Shown: positions 1 to 11,184, counted from the first letter of the stretch. The stretch: DNA of 27,392 nucleotides from Sperchopsis tessellata (GCA_033557685.1 JAWQRN010000662.1:1-27392), one strand, 5' to 3'. Numbers and translations are program-made. Notes: generated by a model not told the origin, from the sequence alone.

Positions 1-979
1 CACATTTATGTGAATATATGAAGAGTAGCTTGTTGTTACTATCCAAACATCGGTGTAATACTAAGACGAAAGTCTATTACATGAAAGCTTTATTCATAGG
101 TTAAATTTTCGGAAACCATTTGTGTGAAAACATGCTAGGAAACTAAATGGTGAGGTAAAACTCACCAAAATAGCACGCTAAGACCATACACAGGTTTACG
201 TAAAGCAGGTGGAAAATATCTCAGCGTACATTTATGTCATCGCACCAAGGCAGTCTTCTCACAACAAGGTTATGCTTACACCGAATTTAGAAGGAACGAA
301 AAATTACAATATATTAACAGTCAGTTATTGCTATTATACACAATTTTAAAGTGCAGACCTTTGAAAGTTGTAGACTTAAATAATTTTCAACTTGGTTTTT
401 TGATAGGAAAATAGAATGATAGTTCAAACAGAACTATTGAGTGCCAACGTACAAACACGAAAGGCGGCGAAAACACAAGATTACTAAGTTTCTAAGAAAA
501 ATCAAAAAACGATAATATAACTGTGAAAGTATGCAAACGAACATGTTAATATGTCAAATAAAATTAATTACAGAAAAGGGTTGTGTTAATGAGACGTTAG
601 TCAGCAGCATGTGATCTAGTAAATCGGAAGGCATCCAATATAGACATAGTGAATATATACTTACAATAAAAGTATTGAATTTAAGTACCAAATCTACACG
701 TTGCATAGCAAAATATAAGGTAAAGAAAGAATATGGATAAAGGAGTAAACGGAATAGTGATCACTTGTGAATACTAAAAGATATTAATTCAGTACGTAGA
801 CTTGGCTTTTATTTTTGACTATGTTTCATCCACCGTTGCTGGGGAAATTATCAAGACATGTCGCTCTTAATAGTGCTAATTTCAGAATGTCATGCAGCTC
901 TGAAAAGTGCTAGGTGTAGGTGCTAAGTATAAACTGAAGTACTAGTCATAAAATAAAAAAATATTCGTAGTTTACCGAC
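1..979. other. AT-rich non-coding DNA, no gene seen
   Basis: No open frame longer than noise and no recognisable protein motif on either strand. The only structure seen is a weak 6-bp hairpin (GGTGAG and CTCACC, about 149-166). It may be intron of the gene that owns the terminal exons further on, but nothing here proves that. Confidence 0.5.
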
Positions 980-986
980 ACATATA

Positions 987-1062
<76 letters not shown>
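980..1062. repeat. (TA)n microsatellite with periodic C interruptions
   Basis: Long alternating TA tract broken by single C residues at about 981, 1005, 1023 and 1043, so the interruptions recur every 18-24 bp. This suggests that a roughly 20-bp block of TA repeats was itself duplicated. Confidence 0.9.
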
Positions 1063-2326
1063 GTACTAACATTGTATATAGCATCTTAAAATTTCCTAAT
1101 GCTTGATACTAAACTGAAACAACAAATTAAGATAAGCTTTCGTCATCATTACTATAGTTGAAAAATGTAGATAGTTGCACCATCTATTGTGTACTTGTAA
1201 ACGCTATTTCGCTATTTATTGGCCACAGCGGTGGAGATGAAAGCTAAACACAAAAGTAAGTTTAGAAGACTTACTGAATGTGTCAAATCGACAACTTAAA
1301 GTTATTTCAGTACTATCCGAGTACCTCGTCAAGCAGATGCCGAAAAATGGCAATTTACACCCTTTCAATATCGCCAATTGTAGAGTTACTATATTTTCTT
1401 GTCTTGGGGTGCTGATATTATAGAGTTAGATGATCTTACTCATGGGCATTATTTCATCACCAAATTTGCACCTACTTTCATGCAACATTATAAAAATAGT
1501 TAATAGTTTTGTCTGTAAAATACTAAATTATTTCATCAGAACTGAACATAGGTCACTAATCGATAAAATAGTGATAAGTCAATGCATTATACAAAGGATA
1601 CAGCTGGTGTTTAAATTTCCATGAAGTAGGTATGATCAGCTAACACATGAATGTTGCCCCTTTTTGTAGGGGTTATTTGAAATATAAAATGTTTCAGTTA
1701 CACAATTTTTAGATAAAGAAGTAGATGATTGGCAGTTGGGCTCCACTACTTTGAGTTAACACAATATTGAATACGTCAATTTAGTTAAATAGTCTCTTAA
1801 AGACAATTATGAAAGTTATCTATATAAATTAAATAGTCATTCATTTTCGTTTGATACAGAACTTTAATCAATCCATTCATTAAGTAGTACTTGGAAGTTT
1901 ATATACATTTATATAATAGTTATAAATGCAATTATATCATAGTTTGCTACCTATCTTTGTTTAACAATATACCTTTGCTATAAATTATGCTAAATTAACC
2001 ACATTTATTCAAGAATATTTAAATGAATTGAAGTTTACAACAATTATTTTACTAGTTCTATCACACGTCATGTTTATACATTTGGAAGGGATATTCGAAG
2101 TGTCTACTGTTAATCACATTAAACATTTTATATTCTTGTTTTGACACACACTAATTGTGTTTCCATAGCCGGGTGGGTATGACGAATCCTTATTTATTAT
2201 AAATGTCATAAATTTGACATTTATACTATCTGACACTTTTGGCACTCATTTTTAATTGAAGCCATTGAAGCAACGGCATCTTAGCTCATAGGTAATACAT
2301 AGTACGAGGAAAAGAATTTGGTTAAA

Positions 2327-2330
<4 letters not shown>
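1063..2330. other. AT-rich non-coding DNA, no gene seen
   Basis: A 64-codon open frame at 1430-1624 has no recognisable motif and its composition matches its surroundings. I treat it as chance. No RNA gene, repeat family or splice-supported exon was recognised. Confidence 0.45.

Positions 2331-2367
<37 letters not shown>
2331..2367. repeat. (TA)n microsatellite
   Basis: Uninterrupted AT alternation directly before the start of the recognisable LINE sequence. It may mark the site where the 5'-truncated element inserted. Confidence 0.9.
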
Positions 2368-2369
<2 letters not shown>

Positions 2370-2370
<1 letters not shown>

Positions 2371-3569
2371 AATCTTTGCTCCTTCATACAGTTCGTCTCA
2401 TCAACAATTGCCAATCAGAGTCAAGTAGACATTATATATACTAACTTTGCCAAAGCATTCGATCGCATTGATCACAAGATTATTATCATGAAACCTCAAG
2501 CTTTTGGTTTTTCTGACTTTTTAACCAAATTCTTTTCTTCGTACTTTTCTGATCGTAGGTTATTTGTACATCAACTTGGCTATACTTCAGAAACATTTAT
2601 TCTAGTATTCCTCAGGGATCTGTCTTAGACCCTCTGTTGTTCTTTTAATTTATAAATGTTAACCCCAAGCTGCTATTTGCCGATGACCTCAAACTATATG
2701 CCCGCATTAATGATCTCCACGATTGCATCTCTCTTCAGTCTGATCTCGACAGACTCCACAATTGATGTTACTCCAATAAACTGTACTTCAACATTAATAA
2801 GTGCAAAACGATGACTTATACCAGAAAACAAACCCCCATTATCTTTTCTTATAAAATATCTGAATCCCAACTAGCACGCTGTGAAACCATTACTGATTTT
2901 GGTGTCAAATTTGATAGTCGTCTCTCCTTCAACTACCATATTTTTGATATCACTTCTTCTGCCTATCAAATGCTTGGCTTCGTGATAAGATTGTCAAACA
3001 GACTTTCCTATCCCGACGCATTTAATGTTTTGTACTATGTATTTGTACGTTCCAAGTTAGAAAACTGCTGCACAATCTGGAATCCTTTAACAGGTAATAT
3101 GACATGCTTATTGAAAGAATCCAGAGAAAATTCCTCAAGTATCTATTCTTTCGTACATTCCACATCTACCCAGAGCAAGGATATCCCAATGGTACACTCC
3201 TGGAAACCCTCCATATGACTTCTTTAAATGTCCGTCAAAAAATAATAGGCTAACTTCTCCACAACTTAATCGATGACCGTGCTTCACTTGCATATATCAA
3301 CATTCATTCAACCACTACTTCCGTTAGGCACCAACACCTGCTTTACTTCTCCCATGCCTGAAGTAATGTCCTGGTTAACTCCCCAATATATAGGATATGC
3401 TCAACACTCCACAGCATTGACGAGCATGTAGATTTGTTCCATCTCTCCCTAAGTCCTACCTTAGTATTATTTCATTTTTACTATCTGTATCTATGTAACT
3501 TATATGTAATAAGCCTACTTTATAAATGGACCATAGTCTGTTAGAGTATTAGATTAAATAAATAAATAG
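2370..3569 (+). pseudogene. Jockey-type non-LTR retrotransposon, 5'-truncated 3' half (reverse transcriptase relic)
   Basis: Conceptual translation across several frames gives reverse-transcriptase landmarks in the right order. These are TNFAKAFDRIDH (about 2441-2477, catalytic motif A), SIPQGSVLDP (about 2604-2633), FADDLKLYA (about 2677-2703, motif C with both Asp kept) and a thumb/C-terminal segment, open at 2811-3218, with LGF, SKLENCCTIWNP and IQRKF-like motifs typical of the jockey/BS/X-element group. In-frame stops (for example after PLLFF at about 2646) and small shifts show it is dead. Endonuclease and ORF1 are absent. The 3' end carries TAAA-type repeats (about 3555-3568), the usual tail of this clade. 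This is a family-level call by motif reading. Confidence 0.88.
3555..3568 (+). repeat. LINE 3' tail (TAAA)n
   Basis: Short (AAAT)n run directly after the degenerate LINE 3' UTR, where jockey-type elements end. It sets the 3' boundary of the preceding element. Confidence 0.7.
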
Positions 3570-3936
3570 GTATACTTAAATATGATAGTATATATAGTAT
3601 ATCTTAGTTTCTATGCTATTATTGACTTCCAAGTTATATATTTGCTAGAAAAATGGTATTTAGCACCTTAATAGTGTAAATCCAAAACATTTTTGGATAG
3701 TAACAAATTTGATCATATTTTGTTTTATGTTAAACCTGCTTTCTCTTAAACCTACCTCATATATGTGTTTAAAAGAATATGAATGGAAGAGAATCCATCT
3801 TCAATGGTAAATTTTATTTTTTTAAGACCTCCGAATATAGACTAAATTCTAAACAAAATTAGTAATTTAATAACCACTTAACTGAAGTAATTTATTCTCT
3901 AAGAATGATCAATTTATTTTTTGTGCAAAATTTTAG

Positions 3937-4075
3937 GCATAGGATATCTAAAAATGAGAAATGGTGGATGGAACTTCGTCCGTTAATTAAAATTCTAGGC
4001 TGGTCTGCAAATATAAATATGTATTACCATTTAAACCAGCCTCGGTTGTCCATTGCCGACTTGACGGGATATTAA
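3937..4075 (+). CDS. Alternative terminal exon A of an unidentified gene (45 codons plus stop)
   Basis: The exon starts after a TTTTAG acceptor at 3931-3936. One base (G) completes the previous codon, then 45 codons run to TAA at 4073-4075. The peptide begins HRISKNEKWW and continues MELRPLIKIL, then a neutral Tyr- and Asn-containing tail ending DLTGY. The basic Trp-Trp/Leu-rich block is shared with exons at 5656 and 10241, in the same splice phase. AATAAA follows 34 bp after the stop. The likely role is a variable C-terminus of a larger protein. The Trp-rich basic amphipathic block could bind a membrane or calmodulin, but that is inference. I do not recognise the gene, and the upstream exons are not identified. 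The reading frame carries no ATG logic because this is not a first exon. Confidence 0.7.
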
Positions 4076-4109
4076 GTAAAATTGAAATGTTTTTTTTTAG
4101 CATAGTTGT

Positions 4110-4115
4110 AATAAA
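4110..4115 (+). promoter_or_regulatory. Poly(A) signal for terminal exon A
   Basis: AATAAA starting 34 nt after the exon A stop codon, consistent with a short 3' UTR and exon A being a true last exon. Confidence 0.55.
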
Positions 4116-5203
4116 TTGAATTTATACAAATTGGCTTTATAATGTATCCTTGTGATCGTCAAAATAACATGTGTTAAATTTCTGAAATATTATTACATTT
4201 TTCTGTAATATTTTTCTTTCCAAGATATTCTACTACCTAAGCTAAATATAAACTTAATAAAGTAGAAATCTATTAACTTTGTTTTACATACGAAGCGTGT
4301 ATTGGAGGCTAACTAAATTAAATAACTGCATGTAAAAAAATATCGTTTATGATTATTCTAAATTTTGATTGAGAATATGTACCATATGATAATTTACACA
4401 TATATATTACACAGATATATTAGGAAAAGCAGAAAAAATAAAGTAGCAGTAACTGGTTACTTGCCACTATAAAAAATAGAATACAAATATTAAGTGTAAT
4501 AGATTTCCACTGTTATTATCTAGATGAATATAGTATAGAGAAATCAATGTCATCAAAAGATCTACCTTTGAAACACAAGTCCAGAAAAAAGATCATTCCT
4601 CACGATTCTCACTTGAAATAAATAGTTTAAAACAAGATTAATTTTCTAACTATAAATAAATATTCATAATTTACACAGGAGCAGTAAATCTCTGACTGAA
4701 AATAAATTTTTTTTATTAAAGAAATATCAAAGAGATCGTTACAAGCTATTTACAAATATTTTGCTTTAAATAGCTTTTTCAATTGGTCAACCTAAGGCAA
4801 CTCTTACGCTCGAATCGTATTCTATTGGGATCTCTCTCACGAGTTTTTGAGTTGGTGCCAATTTCTTTAGTGCAACAGTGCAGTCATATGTGTGTACTCG
4901 ATTTCAATTCTTGGTTATGGTAGTGTATAAACACAAAAATTGTGGCTTGTTTATGTGTAATTCAAAAAATAATTATAATTATTTCAATGAAAAATTATAA
5001 TTAATCAAGAAGTTTATTTTAAATATTACTGACATAGGTACATATTTTCTTGTTAATTACAACAAATCAACGTAGGTAATTGAAAAATTAATTTGATGTA
5101 AATATAAACAAGAATACAAATATATAGGCCAACTACCTATAGCACGCATAGTAGTCACGCAGGTTAAAATCTCAATGCACTAACAGGGCACATCTGTGGG
5201 CAA
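4116..5203. other. Non-coding DNA between terminal exons A and B
   Basis: AT-rich sequence without a supported open frame. A TTCTTTAG site near 4870 resembles an acceptor, but no Trp-Trp type coding block follows it. Confidence 0.5.
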
Positions 5204-5248
5204 GTTTTCGAATAGACGCACTGGGTGTCAGTGTGTCTATTCAAAAAC
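5204..5248. repeat. Near-perfect 20-bp hairpin with 5-nt loop
   Basis: The left arm (5204-5223, starting GTTTTCGAAT) pairs with the right arm (5229-5248) around loop GGTGT. There are 18 Watson-Crick pairs, one G-T wobble and one C-A mismatch. It may be a fold-back mobile-element remnant or a structured RNA. There is no coding context. Confidence 0.75.
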
Positions 5249-5324
5249 ATTATAAGAAAATAGCTCGGGCATAAAATGGAAATTAAATAATGTACGCATC
5301 TCCTTTCAATACAGTTTTTCGTTG

Positions 5325-5490
5325 CTAAAGTATTCGTTACTTATGTATTCGTTAATAATGTATTTTTTACTCAAGAATTCGTTACTTTCAATACTGATTA
5401 CTTTTAGTATTCATTAATGATGTTTTATTTATAAGTATTCGTTACTTCGAATCTTCACAAGTAACAAATACTTTAGTTACGAATCAATAC
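5325..5490. repeat. Cluster of ATTCGTTA-type motifs with an inverted end
   Basis: The word ATTCGTTA recurs in the same orientation near 5332, 5347, 5377 and 5437, with weaker versions between, then appears inverted (TTACGAAT near 5477). The copy at 5433-5447 and the inverted copy at 5459-5473 form a 15-bp stem with one mismatch and an 11-nt loop. Spacing is irregular, so this is a degenerate cluster and not a clean tandem array. Confidence 0.6.
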
Positions 5491-5655
5491 TTCTTGCTCA
5501 GCACTACTTACTTCTAACACACCATCAACTAGTTTATCACCATAATAAATGTCATTAGCATTATTTATACTTAGGTAAAATATTCAAAGGGGATTTAAGC
5601 AGCTTGAAATAATTACACGCAGTGCTATTATTTGTTAACTTATTTGTTATTTTAG

Positions 5656-5776
5656 GCACCGTAAATCTAATCTAAGGGCATGGTGGATGAGAGATCGCAC
5701 TTTACTCCGTTTGCTAGCTAATCATAATTTAGTAGAATTTGTACATGAAGCCAAGCATATGATGCCTTATTCATAA
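5656..5776 (+). CDS. Alternative terminal exon B of an unidentified gene (39 codons plus stop)
   Basis: The acceptor is TTTTAG at 5650-5655. One base (G) completes a split codon, followed by 39 codons to TAA at 5774-5776. The peptide starts HRKSNLRAWWM and continues RDRTLLRLLANHN, ending KHMMPYS. Compared with exon A it keeps the HR start, the Trp-Trp-Met at residues 9-11 and the Leu/Arg spacing after it, while the tail is unrelated. The shared phase and first codon make it a duplicated, mutually exclusive terminal exon of the same gene. AATAAA lies 39 bp after the stop. The parent gene is not recognised. B is the most diverged of the three in the Arg-Pro-Leu part (RDRTLL instead of ELRPLI or KLRPLL). 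Confidence 0.68.
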
Positions 5777-5815
5777 AACAGGCAGAAGTTAATGTATTTT
5801 ATTATAATTTGATGA

Positions 5816-5821
5816 AATAAA
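5816..5821 (+). promoter_or_regulatory. Poly(A) signal for terminal exon B
   Basis: AATAAA starting 39 nt after the exon B stop, in the same arrangement as exon A. Confidence 0.55.
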
Positions 5822-5984
5822 ATTTACTAAGTTTTCTACTAATTGTAAATATAATAGACTTCCATGGTTCTTATTTATAGGGTAGGCCCTGTTTACATAA
5901 ACAAGGGCAAAGAAGAGAGATGCGTTCTAGGAAAAGAGGTACTATTCGGATAGTTGATACTGCATGTAGGAGGAAAATAGGGAC

Positions 5985-6205
5985 TCTGGGGGGATCCCCC
6001 AAACAATCGGATGTTGAAAACCATCATCTTTTTAATTGTTGTTGGGGCATATAATGGATCTCCGGGCTATACTTAATTATCTTCTAATAAAATGTTTCAC
6101 GATGATTACCCGTTCATATTCCTTTAAACAAGTAAAACCTGTGTCTCCAATATAAATCATACCATAGGAACAAGAGACTTGATAAACACCATTGCTTTGC
6201 AGTGA
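5985..6205 (-). pseudogene. Penelope-like element fragment, GIY-YIG endonuclease end
   Basis: On the minus strand one frame reads NGVYQVSCSYGMIYIGDTG (about 6193-6137), then a degenerate LKEYER segment. After a stop comes NNN, a stop codon, and KDDGFQHPIVW (about 6050-6005). GVY followed by YIG at this spacing, with Cys and IG(D/E)TG, is the GIY-YIG nuclease core that ends Penelope-like element ORFs. The later DDGFQ..P.VW block matches their C-terminal tail. The reverse transcriptase of this element is not seen. The coding sequence runs straight into the C-terminus of a LINE on the same strand, so the two are joined by insertion or deletion. Frame breaks make it non-functional. Confidence 0.72.
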
Positions 6206-7900
6206 CATTCAGTGATCTTTTGGAGAAGGAAGAATTAAATCTACTGCACAATTGTGGATTTTGATATCCAAATTATTATGCCTATGGGGTGGTAATGATG
6301 TATGTCTGATTTTCTGACAGTCTCTGAATGTCTTGTCTCTAAGATCTTGTGCAGTATGTAGATATTTGCTAAGGTAAGTAATTTGTGCTTCTGAAAAAGA
6401 GATCGACAAATGGGTCCATACCCCTCCATCGAATGTCCCCATGCAGTTTTTCCATAAACAAGGTGGGAATAGAACAGAACAACATTGGTTACTTTTACTG
6501 CATTGCCACTAATAATTTTTGATATTTGTCTAATATCGTACACTGCCGAAGACAACCTTGACCAAAGATGGTCTATTTGACAATGCTTAGTAAGGTGATT
6601 ATCAAAGTAGATACCCAGGAATTTTTGTTTGTTGTGAGAATCATTATATGTATGATGCGAGCTCATTTGCAGTAAACCATGCGTACAAACTGCACTAGCC
6701 CTCCCTGCAAGAACGTCCAGATATCGGTCACTAATGAGCAATGTCATGTCATCAGCATAATGGAAAGAACAGCTCTAATTCACAGTTCACCTTTGGTTAT
6801 CGTCTTTATATCATTGTTTCTCCCATGAAGATAGATGATCTGCTATATACTTTCCAAATATGGATACATGAGCTTCAGAGCAACATCCTGGAAGCCGTAG
6901 TACTGAAATTTGTTGTCCTTCGACATCACTGGCATAACCTTGGCCATCTCATTTAATTCTGAAAAATGCATGCATTAATATGAGTGGCTCAACAATCTTC
7001 ATCAGTCTGACAAGGTTAAAAATATCCTTAACAATCTTTAAGTTTCTTTATATGTAATTCAGATAGTGCCAAATAGAAATAGAAGATATTTGAAGTCACA
7101 AATCTCAGAGCATCCCATTAGTGTTGTATTACTGACTCTTACACATTGGACAACATCTGTGATTCCAGTGAAGTAGTCATTAAACTGATGACATGTTGGC
7201 ATATCCTCTGTAGGTATTGGTTTTTTTGTTCTTTCGGTTTATTTATTTATTACTTTCCATATTGATGATTGCTTGTTCTGACTTTGGTTTATAAAATATG
7301 TTTTATGGTTTTCTGTACAAGTATAATAATTCTTTTTGTTTCGCATGAAGATGTTCCCAATGTCCACATACCCAGTGTACTTGTGGACAATGTATACTAA
7401 CTCGAGAGCTTCTTTAGTCTGTCAGACTTCTTCAGATATCAGTGTTTCTCACCTTATGAGGAAAGGCCTCTTCAAAGTTTTTCAGAAATTTGCAGAGGAA
7501 ATTTCTGTATTCGCTGGATGGATGGTCCTCACTATGATGGACCCCAATCTTCTGCCCTAATACTGTTATATAATAAGCTTTTATTATATTCCAACATTTC
7601 TTTGACCATATTACAAGTCCTTTTCTGATCCTCATGGTCCGTTATACCAATGACCAAATTGAAAGCTCTATACTCAGTTGCATTGCAAAACATATTACAG
7701 TTGCTTCAAGAATTATTTGGTCCAAGTTGTAACTCCTGATAGCAGTCAGGTAGTTTGCCTTAGATGTATCCAGTAGATCTATATAAAAATAATCGCACAA
7801 AACAATGTACATTATACTGTTAAAATATATCACAAGGTGCTCAGCAGCAAACTGGTAGTGCCTCTCTGTCGACAACTGAGAAATGTGATATATGGAATCG
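6206..7900 (-). pseudogene. Non-LTR retrotransposon (jockey/CR1-like) relic, endonuclease to reverse transcriptase, internally deleted
   Basis: Read on the minus strand. Endonuclease remains are at 7875-7642: VLCDYFYIDLLDTSKANY, a decayed form of the C-G-D-F-N-I-D-L-L motif, then SYNLDQIILEAT. A linker follows at 7635-7432 (SEYRNFLCKFLKNFEEAFP). Next are FNDYFTGI (about 7185-7160) and ELNEMAKVMPV (about 6960-6925). The catalytic HYADDM box is at 6762-6745 with both Asp intact, and the C-terminal part (FLGIYFDNHLT, LVYGKTAWGHS, QKHKLLTLANIYIL) extends to about 6241. The stretch between the MAKV motif and YADD is far too short for a full palm domain, so the middle of the reverse transcriptase is deleted. 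Stops and shifts are present throughout. Confidence 0.85.
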
Positions 7901-10240
7901 ACCGCGAAGTATCTTCACAAAAATTATAATATTGATAGTTTTCATTATTCAACCAATGCTCTGCCACACAAATATCATGTGCTTGACGTTCTTTATATGG
8001 TTATACTGTTTGTTCAATTGAAGAATACCAATTTATTCTTTGTTCTGCATTATTATTATTGCGGTTGCTATATACTATAATTTATTTTATTTTTACATTT
8101 TTCTTGCTTTCTAAAATACTGTATATTTGCTTAAAAATGGTGATGATTGCAGTCCAAATTTACAGTTAATCTTATATTTTGATCATAATAATTTATACAG
8201 CTCAAAACTGTATTGTTGCACTCTATACAAAATAATTAAGTTAAATTATGTGATAGTACAATAAGTTTCACACATTACCACCTACTGCAAAGATTCTATC
8301 ATATCACATGCATGATCAGAATGAAAATTGAAACAATGGATAGTACTCTGAAAAGTTGGAGCATCAATTAATAGAAGTTTATATTTCAAATTGATTTTGA
8401 GATATTAATAATTATTTCAACTATTTCTATATTTATATAAACTTTTTACCTAGAATAATCAGAAGAATTCGAACTAACAGTAACTTAAATGCACAGATAT
8501 AGAACAGAAAAGGAAACTTGCTTTTTAATGGTCTTCTTTATTAAAGAAAAACTGCTAGGTAATTACTGTTGATGGCTTCTTATATCAATAAAGTTATGTT
8601 AGAATAATGTACTACCTCTGCAAAGAAAAAAAACTAAAACTTTGGGACACGCTTTAATTCATTAACAGCACAGAATTTAGGTTATAAATATTATCTTTGT
8701 TGATATGAATAGTTTTGTGTAAGTAATAAAATATTGAAATTTTATCTACACATTTGGAAATATCTGAAATTGGGATTGAAAAAAATTAATCTCAAGTTAC
8801 ATATTAATAACATTTAACCTTTAATTGAAATTGTACTTTGTAACAACACACAGTCTATTTACATAATAGTAAAAAAAGATAGAGAAACTTTTTAATATTG
8901 ATGAGATATCTTTAAAGACAGATTTACACTAAGGTAAATACAATGTAAATAATACAATATTTTCAATGAAACAGATTAAATAAAAAGTTAGATGTATATT
9001 GAGTTCTATTCTACCACTATGAATTACATTCATTTTGAAAACATATATTTCAAAGTTTTCAAATGATTACAATCAATTTGATAGTAATATTTTCAAATGT
9101 TGGTAAATTAAAATTTTTTAAAAATAGTTACTAAATTTTACCGATCAATTGTTGTTTGGAGATACCAATTATCATATTTTTGTTAAATGTTGTAAACTAT
9201 ATAATATACAATTTTTGAATGTACAAAAAATTCATAACATCAAAAATATAGCAACTTTTATCAAATCTAATGTTTAAGAAGTAGGAATATTTTTAATCTA
9301 AGTTTGATACCTGATATCACAAGTGAATTAACAGAACCTTGTGGTGCAGAACTAAATTAATGATTATAAAATGATTGAGTAGGTGTGTACTCAAAATATC
9401 AGTAGATGTTATAACAATGCACTATTTGTAGTTATTGTCTACAAGATTAAAACCTTACTTTGACACCAACTCTGAGTAATCATATACTAACTCCTTCTAT
9501 TATTTTTATCTTTATTTATATACTTAAAATATTTTTCTGCGTTACTCAACATCAACATCACAATGCCACCTTCATTTTGATCTTGGCTCAGATATTTTTT
9601 TTGCAACAAAAATGCTGTTGCCTTAGCATATTTAATTACAAAATTATAAAATAAACTCATTGATAAAAATTTGTTCTATGGACCAAAGAAATTATTTAAG
9701 TCTCTATAGGGTTATCTTTTTCGGATAGTGGGTGTAGTTTCTAAGATATAAGAGCACATAAGATTTTGATTACGTTCTGTTTTTAGAGAGTTTTGGATAT
9801 GTGAGAATTTAAAATATGAATACGAATGGTTTTTGACCAAAAAAATTTAGAGTACTGAGATATTAAATGAACTTTCGAATACTACTATGTTTTATTTTGA
9901 AAATCTGTATGTGTGCGAATGTTTTTGGTTAGGGTTAAATGCTTATTATATTTTCCTATAAGTTATCAATATTGTGTAACCCTCTTTTGTAAAGTAGATA
10001 AAGGTAATTGTATATTTTATGGCAATTTTGAGTAAATCTTAAATAAAGTTATGATCAATTTTTTACTTCGGTTTTTGTGCATGGGATTTGGGGTTTTTAA
10101 TCTATTAACAGCACCTTACTCCTTATAATATTCTGTACAACTCTCAAACACTAATGATAAATGTATGGGGGTCAATTTTTATCACCCGTGTATGTATATA
10201 TTTACACTTTTTATTAATGTATTTTCTTTTTTATTTACAG
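7901..10240. other. AT-rich non-coding DNA between the LINE relic and terminal exon C
   Basis: Frames such as 7892-8080 and 9460-9654 are Tyr-, Phe- and Ile-rich translations of AT-rich DNA without motifs. No RNA gene or element was recognised. If exons A, B and C belong to one gene, this is intron sequence. Confidence 0.5.
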
Positions 10241-10373
10241 TACACGTATTCCAAAGGAGCAATGGTGGCTGAAGCTTCGCCCCTTGCTCCGTATTTTGGC
10301 CAAACATGACTCTGCATACGAAGAGGAAGGTTTATACATGACAGTAGAAGAGCGTAGAGAAGATGAAGATTAA
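10241..10373 (+). CDS. Alternative terminal exon C of an unidentified gene (43 codons plus stop)
   Basis: A pyrimidine-rich tract and TTTACAG acceptor (ending 10240) precede one base (T) that completes a split codon, then 43 codons to TAA at 10371-10373. The peptide starts TRIPKEQWWLKL and continues RPLLRILAKHD, ending in the acidic run VEERREDED. Its first 23 residues align with exons A and B (Thr/His-Arg start, Trp-Trp, Leu-Arg-Pro-Leu-Leu), with one residue fewer before Trp-Trp. It has the best acceptor and the longest 3' UTR with two poly(A) signals, so it is probably the default last exon. The strongly acidic tail contrasts with the neutral A and B tails and could change partner binding or charge at the C-terminus. 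The gene is not recognised. Confidence 0.78.
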
Positions 10374-11184
10374 ACATAATAGATTCTGTCACTTAGATGA
10401 ACAGGCTCTGAGTATTTTAATTTTTAGTGAAATTTAATTCTTTTATTCAGCAGTATTTTATTTAGATGCTTTATTTTGTATTTAAATTTATTTTATTTTA
10501 AGTATTTACTTCTATTTTATTTATTATTTATACACAGATAATTATTTTTTAACAAACATTTTTAGGTAATTTGTTATTATATGATATGCATATTTAAGAT
10601 TCATTTTAAAGATGTAATTTTTTATAGAATAATATTGAATGTTGGTTACAGTTCATATATACAGATTATAAGGAGGGATTAGTATTCCTTTATATTACTT
10701 GTTCATATCATATATATTTTTATATCAACTTTATTTTATTTAATACTGATTGCACAAGGAACTATGTTACATATAAATGTTTGTAAGTAACTTTCGTGAA
10801 TAATCTGTAACATATTATATTACATCCTTCATTGTAACATAACGTAAATAAAAGGAACTATAATTTCAGTTTCATTTAATCGGTGATATAAAACTATTTG
10901 TCGCAAAGTGTGTTTGTTATCTTTGATATGTTAATTTTAAAAAAGGACTATTGTAGGTAATATAGATAATAAATAGATAAATTGTGTAGTCTATTGAACC
11001 AAATTTACTAATTGTATTGTCTTTCATAAATTTTAAAGAAACTATTTATTGAAAGTTGTGATTACAGCTCAAATTATTTAAATTTATGTCACTTATTTAT
11101 TGTATTTTATGAAGACTATTAATATACTCATGTTATAAATGTATTTTGTTGCAATTTATAAAGTATTGTTATCAAACAAATAAA
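10374..11184 (+). other. Probable 3' UTR of terminal exon C
   Basis: Very AT-rich sequence after the exon C stop, without open frames, ending at two candidate poly(A) signals: AATAAA at 10847-10852 and at 11179-11184. A T-rich stretch follows each. The extent is inferred from the signals only. Confidence 0.5.

Noticed and set aside
5989..6000. GGGGGATCCCCC 12-bp palindrome
   Set aside because: Short, without context; likely a chance or local feature at the Penelope-like fragment's end.
7336..7560. 74-codon plus-strand frame starting MFRMKMFP
   Set aside because: Antisense shadow of the LINE linker region, which has a convincing reading on the minus strand.
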